From Butyrivibrio sp. (GTDB lineage: Bacteria; Bacillota; Clostridia; Lachnospirales; Lachnospiraceae), in assembly GCA_022486625.1 (NCBI GenBank), contig JAKVKH010000009.1, positions 1-64,000 of the forward strand: 64,000 nucleotides of DNA, given 5' to 3'. How positions within the stretch are numbered: the stretch's first letter is position 1; every line of letters begins with the position of its first letter. The notes under the pieces were generated by a model that ran no database searches, had not been told where the DNA came from, and saw only the letters and a program-made list of their open reading frames with translations. Position numbers and translations under genes: made by a program. Below, piece by piece: positions 16,943-24,758 of the stretch.

Positions 16943-18280
16943 TCAGTCCGATTGTTCAAAGCTGAAATGATGGTAATAAATCAAAAATGCCACGGAACTG
17001 AGTGACCATGTAATCGGGTACACCCAGTTGACTGTCGCGATGGTGCGAAACAGCATGCCTGATACTGCCAGAATCGAAACTCTGACGATACACCAGAACG
17101 CCAGCATGATGAGCATCGGCACCATGGCTTTTCCTGCGCCCCGCAGAATTGATGCCATGGCATGTGAGAAGGCCAGCAGACAGTAAAACAATGCGCAGGC
17201 TCTTGCCCTGTCCGTTCCATAGGCAATGACTTCAGGTGTATGATCAAATGCCGCAATCAGCTGCGGCGCCGTAATATATATGACCACACCGATCAGTTCC
17301 GCCAGAATCAGAGAACAAACAGTGCCAAAGCGCGCGCCCTTTCTGGTTCTCTCATAATCTCCCGCACCAAGGTTCTGCCCGACAAAAGTAGTCAGTGCCA
17401 TGGTAAAGCTCGTGATCGGCAGAAAAGCAAAGCCTTCAATCTTTGAATATGCACCGGCCCCTGCCATTGCCATCTCTCCGAAATAATTGATATAGGACTG
17501 CACCACTACATTTGCAAAACCGATAATCGAATTCTGAAACCCCGATGGCAGACCAAAACGAATGATTCTGCCAAGCGTCGGTCCATGAAACCGGATCTGT
17601 CTGAGTACCAGCCTGTAGTCCTCTTTTGATTTCATCAGACGGATCATGCACAGCAGCGCGCTAACCAGCTGAGAAACCGCCGTTGCAAATGCAGCAGCAC
17701 CGACACCCATATGAAAACCTGCGATCAGCAGCAGATCCAGAACAATATTGATAACAGAAGAAATGATCAGATAATACAACGGATGTTTACTGTCTCCGGC
17801 AGCCTGCAGGATTCCGACAAATGTATTGTACATGACGAATCCCGCTGCACCCATAAAATAGATTCGAAAGTAAGTAACTGATGCTGGAAGTACCTCCGCC
17901 GGTGTATCCATCAGCCGCAGAATCGCAGGCGCAAGTCCCACGCCGACTGCCGTCATGATCACACTCGCCACAAGTCCCAGCGCAACAGTGGTATGCACTG
18001 CAATCTCCACATTCACATGATCCTTTGCACCGATATATCTGGCAATGACGACTCCCGCACCAAGCGCGAGCCCGCTGAAAAAACCGATCAGCAAAAAGAT
18101 CAGATTACCCGCCGAACTCACTGCTGCAAGCGCATTACTGCCAAGGAAATTCCCTACAATCAGTGAATCTGCCGTATTATAAAGTTGCTGAAATAAATTT
18201 CCAATAAAAACAGGGATCGCGAAGAAAACAATTTTCTTCCAGACCGATCCCTCTGTCATCAGATTAAGAGATGAATCCAT
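16943..18280 (-). CDS. MATE-family efflux transporter
   Basis: 445 residues with about 12 membrane helices in two halves. The N-terminus IPVFIGNLFQQLYNTADSLIVGNFLGSNALAAV is the typical MatE start. It exports drugs or metabolites using Na+ or H+. Its ATG overlaps the TAA of the upstream Cys-cluster gene by one base (TAATG), so the two are translationally coupled. Confidence 0.92.
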   Translation of the reverse strand: MDSSLNLMTEGSVWKKIVFFAIPVFIGNLFQQLYNTADSLIVGNFLGSNALAAVSSAGNLIFLLIGFFSGLALGAGVVIARYIGAKDHVNVEIAVHTTVALGLVASVIMTAVGVGLAPAILRLMDTPAEVLPASVTYFRIYFMGAAGFVMYNTFVGILQAAGDSKHPLYYLIISSVINIVLDLLLIAGFHMGVGAAAFATAVSQLVSALLCMIRLMKSKEDYRLVLRQIRFHGPTLGRIIRFGLPSGFQNSIIGFANVVVQSYINYFGEMAMAGAGAYSKIEGFAFLPITSFTMALTTFVGQNLGAGDYERTRKGARFGTVCSLILAELIGVVIYITAPQLIAAFDHTPEVIAYGTDRARACALFYCLLAFSHAMASILRGAGKAMVPMLIMLAFWCIVRVSILAVSGMLFRTIATVNWVYPITWSLSSVAFLIYYHHFSFEQSD

Positions 18281-18942
18281 TAAAGTGCCAATGCCTTTCT
18301 GCTCTCTGCCAGTCTCTCCTCAAACTGCGCATAAAAATCCTTTGTTTCGTCATAAGGTGTCACATAGAAGGTTTTCAGAAGATAAAGATTCAGCTGGCTG
18401 TTTTCTTCCGGAGAAAGTCCTGCAAGATTATCCTCCAGTGCTTCCAGAAAATCATGCCAGTGATTAACAAATACCGTATTTGCTTCCAGATCCGGTGTAT
18501 CAATGAATTTACGCACACGCACGAGTCTGCGCATTTCGCGGTAACATTCATGAATCTGCAGAAAATATTTAAATCCGCCGTTTTCAAAATATCTGCCCAG
18601 CGGGAACATCCTGCAAAAGCCCGGACGAAGTTCATGAATTGTGCAGCGTCCATAATCGTTCAGAAATGTGCATGCGTTTTTCTTTTCATCCATCTTCAGA
18701 TTCGGACGGATAATGCCATCCACAACATGCAGTTCTATCCGGTCCTGCAGCAGCACTTCAAAGCTCACATGCAGCCCGGATACCAGACGGTAGACATCAT
18801 ACGGATCCAGCTTGATGGTATCTCCGACCACATGACAGCACTTCGAACAGCCGGCACAGTCATCGCAACCGGCACGCACCATGTCATCCGGGCCATACAG
18901 CCTTCCGTCAGATATATCCTTCATTTTGATATTACGTTTCAT
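18280..18942 (-). CDS. YkgJ-type cysteine-cluster protein
   Basis: 220 residues. CDDCAGCSKCCHVVGD near 26-40 plus later Cys residues (CTFLNDYGRCTIHELRPGFCRMFPLG, about 90-115) make the CxxCxxxCC Fe-S/zinc cluster pattern of the YkgJ family. The biochemical role of this family is not well defined. It is coupled to the MATE gene downstream. The upstream interval holds four hairpins (18968-19073). Confidence 0.82.
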   Translation of the reverse strand: MKRNIKMKDISDGRLYGPDDMVRAGCDDCAGCSKCCHVVGDTIKLDPYDVYRLVSGLHVSFEVLLQDRIELHVVDGIIRPNLKMDEKKNACTFLNDYGRCTIHELRPGFCRMFPLGRYFENGGFKYFLQIHECYREMRRLVRVRKFIDTPDLEANTVFVNHWHDFLEALEDNLAGLSPEENSQLNLYLLKTFYVTPYDETKDFYAQFEERLAESRKALAL

Positions 18943-18967
18943 CTATAACCTCATTCATACACTTAAA

Positions 18968-19073
18968 CCTGCGAAGCAGGAACCTTTAAATTGCGGAACC
19001 CGCGAAGCGGTCTTCTTTAAATTTTGCAGAGATTGCGAAGCAATCTCTTAAAGCAGATCCAGAGTATCTGCTT
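18968..19073 (-). repeat. Cluster of GCGAAGC mini-hairpins
   Basis: Three short palindromes share the core GCGAAGC (GCTTCGC in the minus transcript): CCTGCGAAGCAGG (18968-18980), CCGCGAAGCGG (19000-19010) and a 21-bp one with a 9-bp stem (19028-19048). A fourth hairpin, AAGCAGAT/ATCTGCTT (19051-19073), lies right at the NSS transporter stop codon and may terminate it. They are separated by TTTAAA-like spacers. The 13-bp CCTGCGAAGCAGG recurs exactly at 20600-20612. Confidence 0.75.
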
Positions 19074-19074
19074 T

Positions 19075-20439
19075 TTACCAGGAAAATACTCCAAGGCTTG
19101 CGGCAACAGAGCTTACCAGAATCCCGATAATACCGATCGGAGCCACAAAGCGGATCATAACAGAGTAGAATTTTCTGAATCTGAATTTCACGCCCTCCTG
19201 CTCCACTTCTTCACAGATCGCTGCAGGCTTCATGATATAGCCGGCGAAGATGCAGGTCACGAATGCCATAATCGGCATCAGTACACTGTTACTGATGAAG
19301 TCGAAGAAGGTCAGAATATCCATGCCAAGCGGTTTTACACCACTCCAGATGCCAAAGCCGAGTGAAGACGGAATGCCGACGGCGATACAGTAAATGGTTA
19401 CCAGAACTGTAGTCCTGCGTCTCTTCCATTTGAACTTATCCATCAGGATGGATACTATGGTTTCCATCAGTGAAATCGAACTCGTCAGTGCTGCAAAGAA
19501 TACCAGAATGAAGAATGCCGCGCCGATGAAATGTCCGCCTGTCATAGTATCAAATACCTTAGGCAGTGTAATGAACATAAGTCCGGGACCTGCGCCCATG
19601 GCCGATTCATCACCGCCGGAAAATACATATACTGCAGGGATAATCATCAGTCCTGCCAGAAAGGCCACCAGTGTATCAAAGAACTCGATCTGACGGACAG
19701 ATGATTCCAGATTATCCGTCTTTTTCATATAAGAACCGTAGGTGATCATAATGCCCATAGCAAGGGACATGGAGTAAAAGAGCTGTCCAAGCGCCGCCAG
19801 AACGGTCTTACCTGTCATCTTATGAAGATCAGGCTTGAGGTAATAGATAATGCCTGCGCCTGCGCCCGGTCTCGTGATCGAATAAATTGCAATCACCAAA
19901 GACAATAAAATCAGGATCGGCATCATGATGACGCTGGCTTTTTCAATTCCTTTTTCCACACCAAGTGCAACAACAACTGCTGTCAGCACAATAAAGACAG
20001 CAAACCAGAGAATCGGCTGTACAGGCTCTGCGATATAGCTGCTGAAATACCCGTCCTGCGCTGCTGCATGTCCCTGTCCTGTTACAAATACTGCAATATA
20101 TTTGGTTACCCATCCGCCGATAACCGAATAATAAGGCGTAATGATGACCGGAATCACGGTTCCAAGAAGACCGCAGAATGCGAATCTTTTATCAATGGCT
20201 TTAAATGCACCGACCACACTCAACCCCGTCTTACGTCCAATTGCAATCTCAGTGATCATAACAGAAAATCCAAATGTAACTGCCAGAATCAGATAGATCA
20301 AAAGGAATGTTCCTCCGCCATACTCCGCTGCCAGATACGGAAATCTCCAGATGTTTCCAAGACCGACCGCAGATGAAGCCGCAGCCAGTACGAACCCAAC
20401 TTTTCCAGAAAAACTTGCTCTCTTTTTTGTTTCTCCCAT
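19075..20439 (-). CDS. Sodium-dependent (NSS/SNF-family) amino-acid transporter
   Basis: 454 residues from the ATG at 20439, five bases after GGAGG. The first helix region GFVLAAASSAVGLGNIWRFPYLAAEYGGGTFLLIYL is the hallmark of LeuT/SNF transporters, with unwound substrate and Na+ sites. About 11-12 helices are seen. It imports an amino acid or similar solute with Na+. Monocistronic by context: hairpins lie on both sides (18968-19073 and 20600-20649). Confidence 0.9.
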   Translation of the reverse strand: MGETKKRASFSGKVGFVLAAASSAVGLGNIWRFPYLAAEYGGGTFLLIYLILAVTFGFSVMITEIAIGRKTGLSVVGAFKAIDKRFAFCGLLGTVIPVIITPYYSVIGGWVTKYIAVFVTGQGHAAAQDGYFSSYIAEPVQPILWFAVFIVLTAVVVALGVEKGIEKASVIMMPILILLSLVIAIYSITRPGAGAGIIYYLKPDLHKMTGKTVLAALGQLFYSMSLAMGIMITYGSYMKKTDNLESSVRQIEFFDTLVAFLAGLMIIPAVYVFSGGDESAMGAGPGLMFITLPKVFDTMTGGHFIGAAFFILVFFAALTSSISLMETIVSILMDKFKWKRRRTTVLVTIYCIAVGIPSSLGFGIWSGVKPLGMDILTFFDFISNSVLMPIMAFVTCIFAGYIMKPAAICEEVEQEGVKFRFRKFYSVMIRFVAPIGIIGILVSSVAASLGVFSW

Positions 20440-20599
20440 AACATCCTCCAAACAAAAACAATCTATATATCATCAAACATGCAGTCATTATTCTATCAAA
20501 AAAGTATACATAATGAAAGAGCAAAAAAAGAGCTGTTACAAAATAACCGGGATTAAAAATCAGTTATGGAGTAACGGCCTCTTTCAAAATTATGTGGAA

Positions 20600-20649
20600 C
20601 CTGCGAAGCAGGCTTTGTTAAATGCAGGTGCCTTTACACCTGCATTTAA
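20600..20649 (-). terminator. Two hairpins after the aldose epimerase gene
   Basis: A 13-bp stem TTAAATGCAGGTG/CACCTGCATTTAA (20618-20649) follows the epimerase stop codon, and then CCTGCGAAGCAGG (20600-20612), an exact copy of the mini-hairpin at 18968. There is no long T-run, so they may be RNA 3'-end or processing hairpins. Confidence 0.5.
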
Positions 20650-20652
20650 TGA

Positions 20653-21537
20653 TCAGTGTACTTCAATTTCATATGCTGCGCAGAAAGTACCCCCTGCATT
20701 CAGCTTCTGCTCTTCAAACTTCTCCGGAAGCTCTCCGTGAAAATCCCGGTTATCGCAGCGCCCGATCCATGGTTCCAGGCAGATATATGGTGCCTTTGCG
20801 TTCGGCTTGCTCCAGAGTCCGAAGGACGGAAAACTATTACAGTTCAATGTCACATACGGTGTATGATCGGGATAACACAGGCTTGCCTTCTGTACCTGTG
20901 CATGATCAAAAATCAGTGCATCATTTTCAAATAAAGCTTCATCTACCTTCACGTACCCGTCCTCCGTATGAAGTCTGTGCACATGCTGATCATCCACAGC
21001 CTGTGCTTCCGGGTCAATCAGTACATAGTCAAGGTCACCTGCACCTTCAAATGCAATATAATAATCTGTTTTTTGAACTCCCGCATCTGCAGGGCAGTTA
21101 AATGCCGGATGTCCGCCGATAGAAAAGTACATTGGCTCCGTATCTGAGCCATTGACAACGTTCCATTCCACGCGCACACACCTGCCATTTAATCTGTGCG
21201 TAATCTCCAGTGTGAAGTCAAATGGATAAACTTTTTTCGTTTTTTCGTCTGATTCAAGTACAAAAGTGATGGAATCTGCTGTTTTATTGACCAGCCTGAA
21301 TTCTCTGTCCCGTGCAAATCCATGCTGTCCCATCGGATAACTCTGCCCTTTATACCGATACTCGCCTCCTGTCACTTTTCCAACAAACGGAAACAGAACC
21401 GGTGCATGGCGATTCCAGTAAGCAGGGTCCGCACTCCAGACGACGTCATGCTTCTTTTCCTTATCATAAATCTGTGAAAGTTCTGCCCCATGCGCGCTAA
21501 CGCCGACTTTCAGGAATTCATTCTCCATATATTCCAT
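20653..21537 (-). CDS. Aldose 1-epimerase family protein
   Basis: 294 residues from the ATG at 21537, nine bases after AAGGAG. Family marks include GAELSQI near the start, RHAPVLFPFVGKV, GQHGFARDREF (His likely catalytic), FSIGGHPAFNCP and the late PYICLEPW. It interconverts sugar anomers or hexose-6-phosphates in the cytoplasm. It lies downstream of the GH31 gene but 1.1 kb of repeats intervene, so co-transcription is unsure. Confidence 0.88.
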   Translation of the reverse strand: MEYMENEFLKVGVSAHGAELSQIYDKEKKHDVVWSADPAYWNRHAPVLFPFVGKVTGGEYRYKGQSYPMGQHGFARDREFRLVNKTADSITFVLESDEKTKKVYPFDFTLEITHRLNGRCVRVEWNVVNGSDTEPMYFSIGGHPAFNCPADAGVQKTDYYIAFEGAGDLDYVLIDPEAQAVDDQHVHRLHTEDGYVKVDEALFENDALIFDHAQVQKASLCYPDHTPYVTLNCNSFPSFGLWSKPNAKAPYICLEPWIGRCDNRDFHGELPEKFEEQKLNAGGTFCAAYEIEVH

Positions 21538-21639
21538 ATCCGCAATCTCCTTTTTCTGAAACAATATCGTAGCCTGAACCTGCCCTTCATTTTATCTGTT
21601 CACCCGGGATATTGCAACTTCGATAAGGCAATTAGTCAG

Positions 21640-22383
21640 GCGCCCTGGCATCCCGCCTGTTTTCAGCCCTCCGGCTGGTTTCGGCCCTCCGGCAGCAGGA
21701 TTCTTCGCCTTTGTATGTATTGATTTTCCGCCTTTGTACGTACTGCTTCCCTGTTTTTCAGGGTTTCAGTACGTATTTTCCTGCGAGTCTGCCTGTTTTC
21801 ACTCTCCCGGAAGCACAGTTTTCCCGTTTTGTACGTATTGATTTCCTGTTTTTCATGATTTCAGTACGTATTTTCCTGCGGGTTCACCTGTTTTCAACCT
21901 CCCGGAAGCATGATTTTCCGCCTTTGTACGTATTGATTTCCTGTTTTTCATGATTTCAGTACGTATTTTCCTGCGGGTTCACCTGTTTTCAACCTTCCGG
22001 AAGCACAGTTTTCCCGTTTTGTACATACTGATTTCCTGTTTTTCAGGATTTCAGTACGTATTTTCCTGCGAGTCTGCCTGTTTTCACTCTCCCGGAAGCA
22101 CAGTTTTCCCGTTTTGTACGTACTGATTTCCTGTTTTTCAGGGTTTCAGTACGTATTTTCCTGCGAGTCTGCCTGTTTTCAACCTTCCGGAAGCATGATT
22201 TTCCGCCTTTGTACGTACTGCTTCCCTGTTTTTCAGGGTTTCAGTACGTATTTTCCTGCGAGTCTGCCTGTTTTCAACCTTCCGGAAGCACAGTTTTCCC
22301 GTTTTGTACATACTGATTTCCTGTTTTTCAGGATTTCAGTACGTATTTTCCTGCGAGACCGTCTGTTTTGACCTTCCGACCAG
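21640..22383. repeat. Seven-copy 95-bp tandem repeat with a palindrome in each unit
   Basis: The segment CAGTACGTATTTTCC occurs at 21767, 21862, 21957, 22052, 22147, 22242 and 22337, an exact 95-bp period. Each unit has a 39-bp hairpin: TACGTACTG, an inner CCTG-TTTTT-CAGG stem, and CAGTACGTA. Inner pairs change together: CCCTG/CAGGG in units 1 and 6, TCCTG/CAGGA in units 4 and 7. The 56-bp linkers come in two alternating forms (ending GCACAGTTTTCCCG or GCATGATTTTCCGCC) and contain TTCCGGAA or TCCCGGAA. A decayed partial unit precedes the array from about 21640. It lies between GH31 and the epimerase gene. No protein, CRISPR or IS features are evident. Confidence 0.9.
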
Positions 22384-22530
22384 CAAACCACATCCCCAAG
22401 AAGCGAAATCGCTGCGCAGGATGCAAAAGCTTGGGAAGCAAGCATGAGAAGCAAGTGTTTAAAAGCAGGCTTTGGCCAGCGAACTGCATCCCCCAAAAAG
22501 GAACACGCTGCGCAGGATGTAAAAGATAGC
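22381..22530. repeat. Pair of degenerate ~50-bp direct repeats, 96 bp apart
   Basis: Two similar stretches begin at 22381 (CAGCAAACCACATCCCC) and 22477 (CAGCGAACTGCATCCCC) and both contain GCTGCGCAGGATG (22411 and 22507). The 96-bp offset nearly equals the 95-bp period of the adjacent array, suggesting they may be decayed or related units. Confidence 0.6.
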
Positions 22531-22545
22531 AATAAAATAAGAATA

Positions 22546-22578
22546 AAAACAGAACTAAAACAGAACTAAAACAGAACG
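22546..22578. repeat. Three 11-bp tandem repeats
   Basis: The unit AAAACAGAACT is repeated three times (last copy ends in G). It lies directly beside the 13-bp hairpin at 22581-22610. Confidence 0.8.
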
Positions 22579-22580
22579 AA

Positions 22581-22610
22581 GAAATAGCGGTGCTTTCGCA
22601 CCGCTATTTC
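22581..22610 (-). terminator. Perfect 13-bp hairpin downstream of GH31
   Basis: GAAATAGCGGTGC and GCACCGCTATTTC pair fully around a TTTC loop. It is the likely end of the GH31 operon transcript, although no long T-run follows on the minus strand. Its right arm overlaps the first 12-bp repeat unit. Confidence 0.65.
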
Positions 22611-22675
22611 CATCTCTATTTCCATCTCTATTTCCATCTCTATTTCCATCTCTACTTCCATCTCTACTTCCATCT
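22604..22675. repeat. Six 12-bp tandem repeats just after the GH31 stop
   Basis: CTATTTCCATCT occurs four times and CTACTTCCATCT twice, head to tail. The array ends eight bases before the GH31 stop codon position, so it is in the 3' untranslated part. Such short arrays are prone to slippage and copy-number change. Confidence 0.9.
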
Positions 22676-22683
22676 ACATCGCT

Positions 22684-24690
22684 TCAGATCATTCCCACGA
22701 TCCAGCTCTGTTTTCCATTTCTGATAAATACCGGCACCTTTTCGGTCGGTGCTTCGATTTCATAGCTGCGGCCGCCTTCGTACAACTTTCCGTCAATCGC
22801 CGATGTCCAGTCCGCTCCGGCAGGCAGATACACGCTCCGCGACTGCTCCTTCGCGTGGCACACCGGAGCGATGAGCAGGTCAGGCCCATAGCAGTATTCA
22901 TCCGTAATTTCCCAGCATGCCTGATCCTGCGGGAATTCATAGAACAGCGCCCGGATCAGCGGATCACCTGTTTCATGCGCTTCCTTCATCAGCTGCCTTG
23001 TGTAATCGCGCATCTTCTCCCTGAGACGGATGTACTTCGTCATGATGCCGCAGATCTCTTCTCCGTAGCTCCATACTTCATTCGGCGCTCCGGTTCCTTC
23101 ATGATCTCCCTGATCACCGTAATCCACCGCCTCATAAGGCTGTCTGCATCCATGTATGCGCATTACCGGACAGAATGTACCGAATTCAAACCATCTGACC
23201 AGCAGTTCACGGAAATCCGGATCAGATGGCTGTCCTCCGTGGAATCCGCCGATATCCGTCGTCCACCACGGAATTCCGCACAGCCCCATATGAATACCGG
23301 CACAGATCTGTTTGCGGAAATCCTCATAGGTCGACATGATATCCCCCGACCACACAAGTGCGCCGTAACGCTGACTTCCTGCCCATGCACAGCGGATCAG
23401 ATTTACAATATCCTTCTGTCCTGCTGCCTTCTGCCCTTCATAAAAGGTTCTCGCATACTCCCGCGGGTAAATATTTCCGACCTTCAGCACAGGTCCTGCA
23501 TGATACCTGTAATTTTCATAATCATAGCCCGCAAATTCCGGCTCCGCTTCATCCAGCCAGAAGGTTCTGATCCCGTACGCCGCATAATTCTCTCTGCACT
23601 TCTCCCAGACATAGGCTCGTGTCTTCGGATTCGTTGCATCCATGAACACATTATTCCCATGGAAGCTCATCTGCACGTCCACACCGGAATTTGAGCGCAC
23701 AAGCAGACCCTTTCTGCGCATTTCCTCATAATTTTCACTTTCCGTGTCAACCTGCGGCCACACTGACACCATCGTCTCAATGCCAAGCGCATGCAGTTCC
23801 TCCACCATTGCCTTCGGATCCGGGAAAAAACGACTGTCAAAGCGCCAGTCACCGCACTTTGGCCAGTGATAATAATCAATGACCAGCACATCCACCGGAA
23901 TTCTGCGTCTGTGATATTCTCTTGCCACTTCCAGTACCTGCTCCTGACTGTAATAACGCAGCTTGCACTGCCAGAAGCCAAGACCGTATTCCGGCATCAT
24001 CGGCACAGTTCCCGTTGCCAGTGTATAGTGATGTTCGATTTCTGCCGGCGTATCTCCTGCGGTAATCCAGTAATCAAACTGCCGTGCACACTCGCTGGTC
24101 CACTCCGTGGTATTGAGTCCGAAATGAACCTCGCCGATTGCCGCATTGTTCCACAGAAAGCCATACCCGAGACTGGAAACATAAAACGGGATGCTGGCCT
24201 GTGAATTACGATGTGCCAGTTCCAGATTGCAGCCCTTAAGATTCATCCGTTCCTGCTGATACTGTCCCATGCCGTAGATCTTCTCTTCAGGGTTCGAAAC
24301 AAAAGATGCCCGCAGATAAAAGTCTCCGCCGGGGAGCGCCCGGTAATATCTTGCCCGAAGTGACAGCGCGCCTCCGCCCTGCACCTCCTGCAGCAGTACC
24401 CTGCCTGTATGATCCAGAAATGTGATCTGAAGCGCATTTCCCCAGGCTCTGACACTCATTTTCGCCGTGACTGTGCCATTCGTGATTTCACCGCTCATCC
24501 CGTCCGGTGCAATCTGAATGCTGACATTCTGCGCATCTTCCTGCGGCAGAAGTGCCGCATTATCATCCGCAATATCTCCGAGAAAAGATGCTCTGACCCG
24601 CAGGGAATCACTTCCCCATGGCGTGACCATGACCGTTTCTCCGTTTTCTCTGAACACAAGACTTTCATCTTCTTTTTCCAAAAACAGCAT
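22684..24690 (-). CDS. Glycoside hydrolase family 31 (alpha-xylosidase/alpha-glucosidase-like)
   Basis: 668 residues. An N-terminal beta-sandwich (about 1-220) is followed by the TIM barrel (PEYGLGFWQCKLRYYSQEQV onward). Asp380 in WLDEAEPE fits the nucleophile and Asp450 in VWSGDI fits the acid/base of GH31; PWWTTDIGGF is also typical. The YicI-like barrel start suggests alpha-xylosidase activity, but alpha-glucosidase is possible. No signal peptide, so it acts on imported oligosaccharides. GGAGGAG precedes the ATG. Last gene of the operon, 68 bp after the GH127-like gene. Confidence 0.88.
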   Translation of the reverse strand: MLFLEKEDESLVFRENGETVMVTPWGSDSLRVRASFLGDIADDNAALLPQEDAQNVSIQIAPDGMSGEITNGTVTAKMSVRAWGNALQITFLDHTGRVLLQEVQGGGALSLRARYYRALPGGDFYLRASFVSNPEEKIYGMGQYQQERMNLKGCNLELAHRNSQASIPFYVSSLGYGFLWNNAAIGEVHFGLNTTEWTSECARQFDYWITAGDTPAEIEHHYTLATGTVPMMPEYGLGFWQCKLRYYSQEQVLEVAREYHRRRIPVDVLVIDYYHWPKCGDWRFDSRFFPDPKAMVEELHALGIETMVSVWPQVDTESENYEEMRRKGLLVRSNSGVDVQMSFHGNNVFMDATNPKTRAYVWEKCRENYAAYGIRTFWLDEAEPEFAGYDYENYRYHAGPVLKVGNIYPREYARTFYEGQKAAGQKDIVNLIRCAWAGSQRYGALVWSGDIMSTYEDFRKQICAGIHMGLCGIPWWTTDIGGFHGGQPSDPDFRELLVRWFEFGTFCPVMRIHGCRQPYEAVDYGDQGDHEGTGAPNEVWSYGEEICGIMTKYIRLREKMRDYTRQLMKEAHETGDPLIRALFYEFPQDQACWEITDEYCYGPDLLIAPVCHAKEQSRSVYLPAGADWTSAIDGKLYEGGRSYEIEAPTEKVPVFIRNGKQSWIVGMI

Positions 24691-24758
24691 CGGTATACTC
24701 CTCCATCCGGCATTTTATGCCAGCAGATGATCTGTACATTTCCGGGTGAATGACACCT

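Noticed and set aside
20513..20740. Plus-strand ORF beginning near 20513
   Set aside because: It lies over the NSS leader and the antisense end of the epimerase gene and includes both hairpins; no ribosome site.
21690..22383. CRISPR-like array
   Set aside because: The 95-bp units are repeated throughout with only two linker variants; there are no unique spacers of constant length and no cas genes nearby.
21711..22532. Open frames across the 95-bp repeats (21711-21953 and 22114-22371 plus; 22233-22532 minus)
   Set aside because: The 95-bp period shifts frame every unit, the translations are low-complexity echoes of the repeat, and no ribosome site precedes them.
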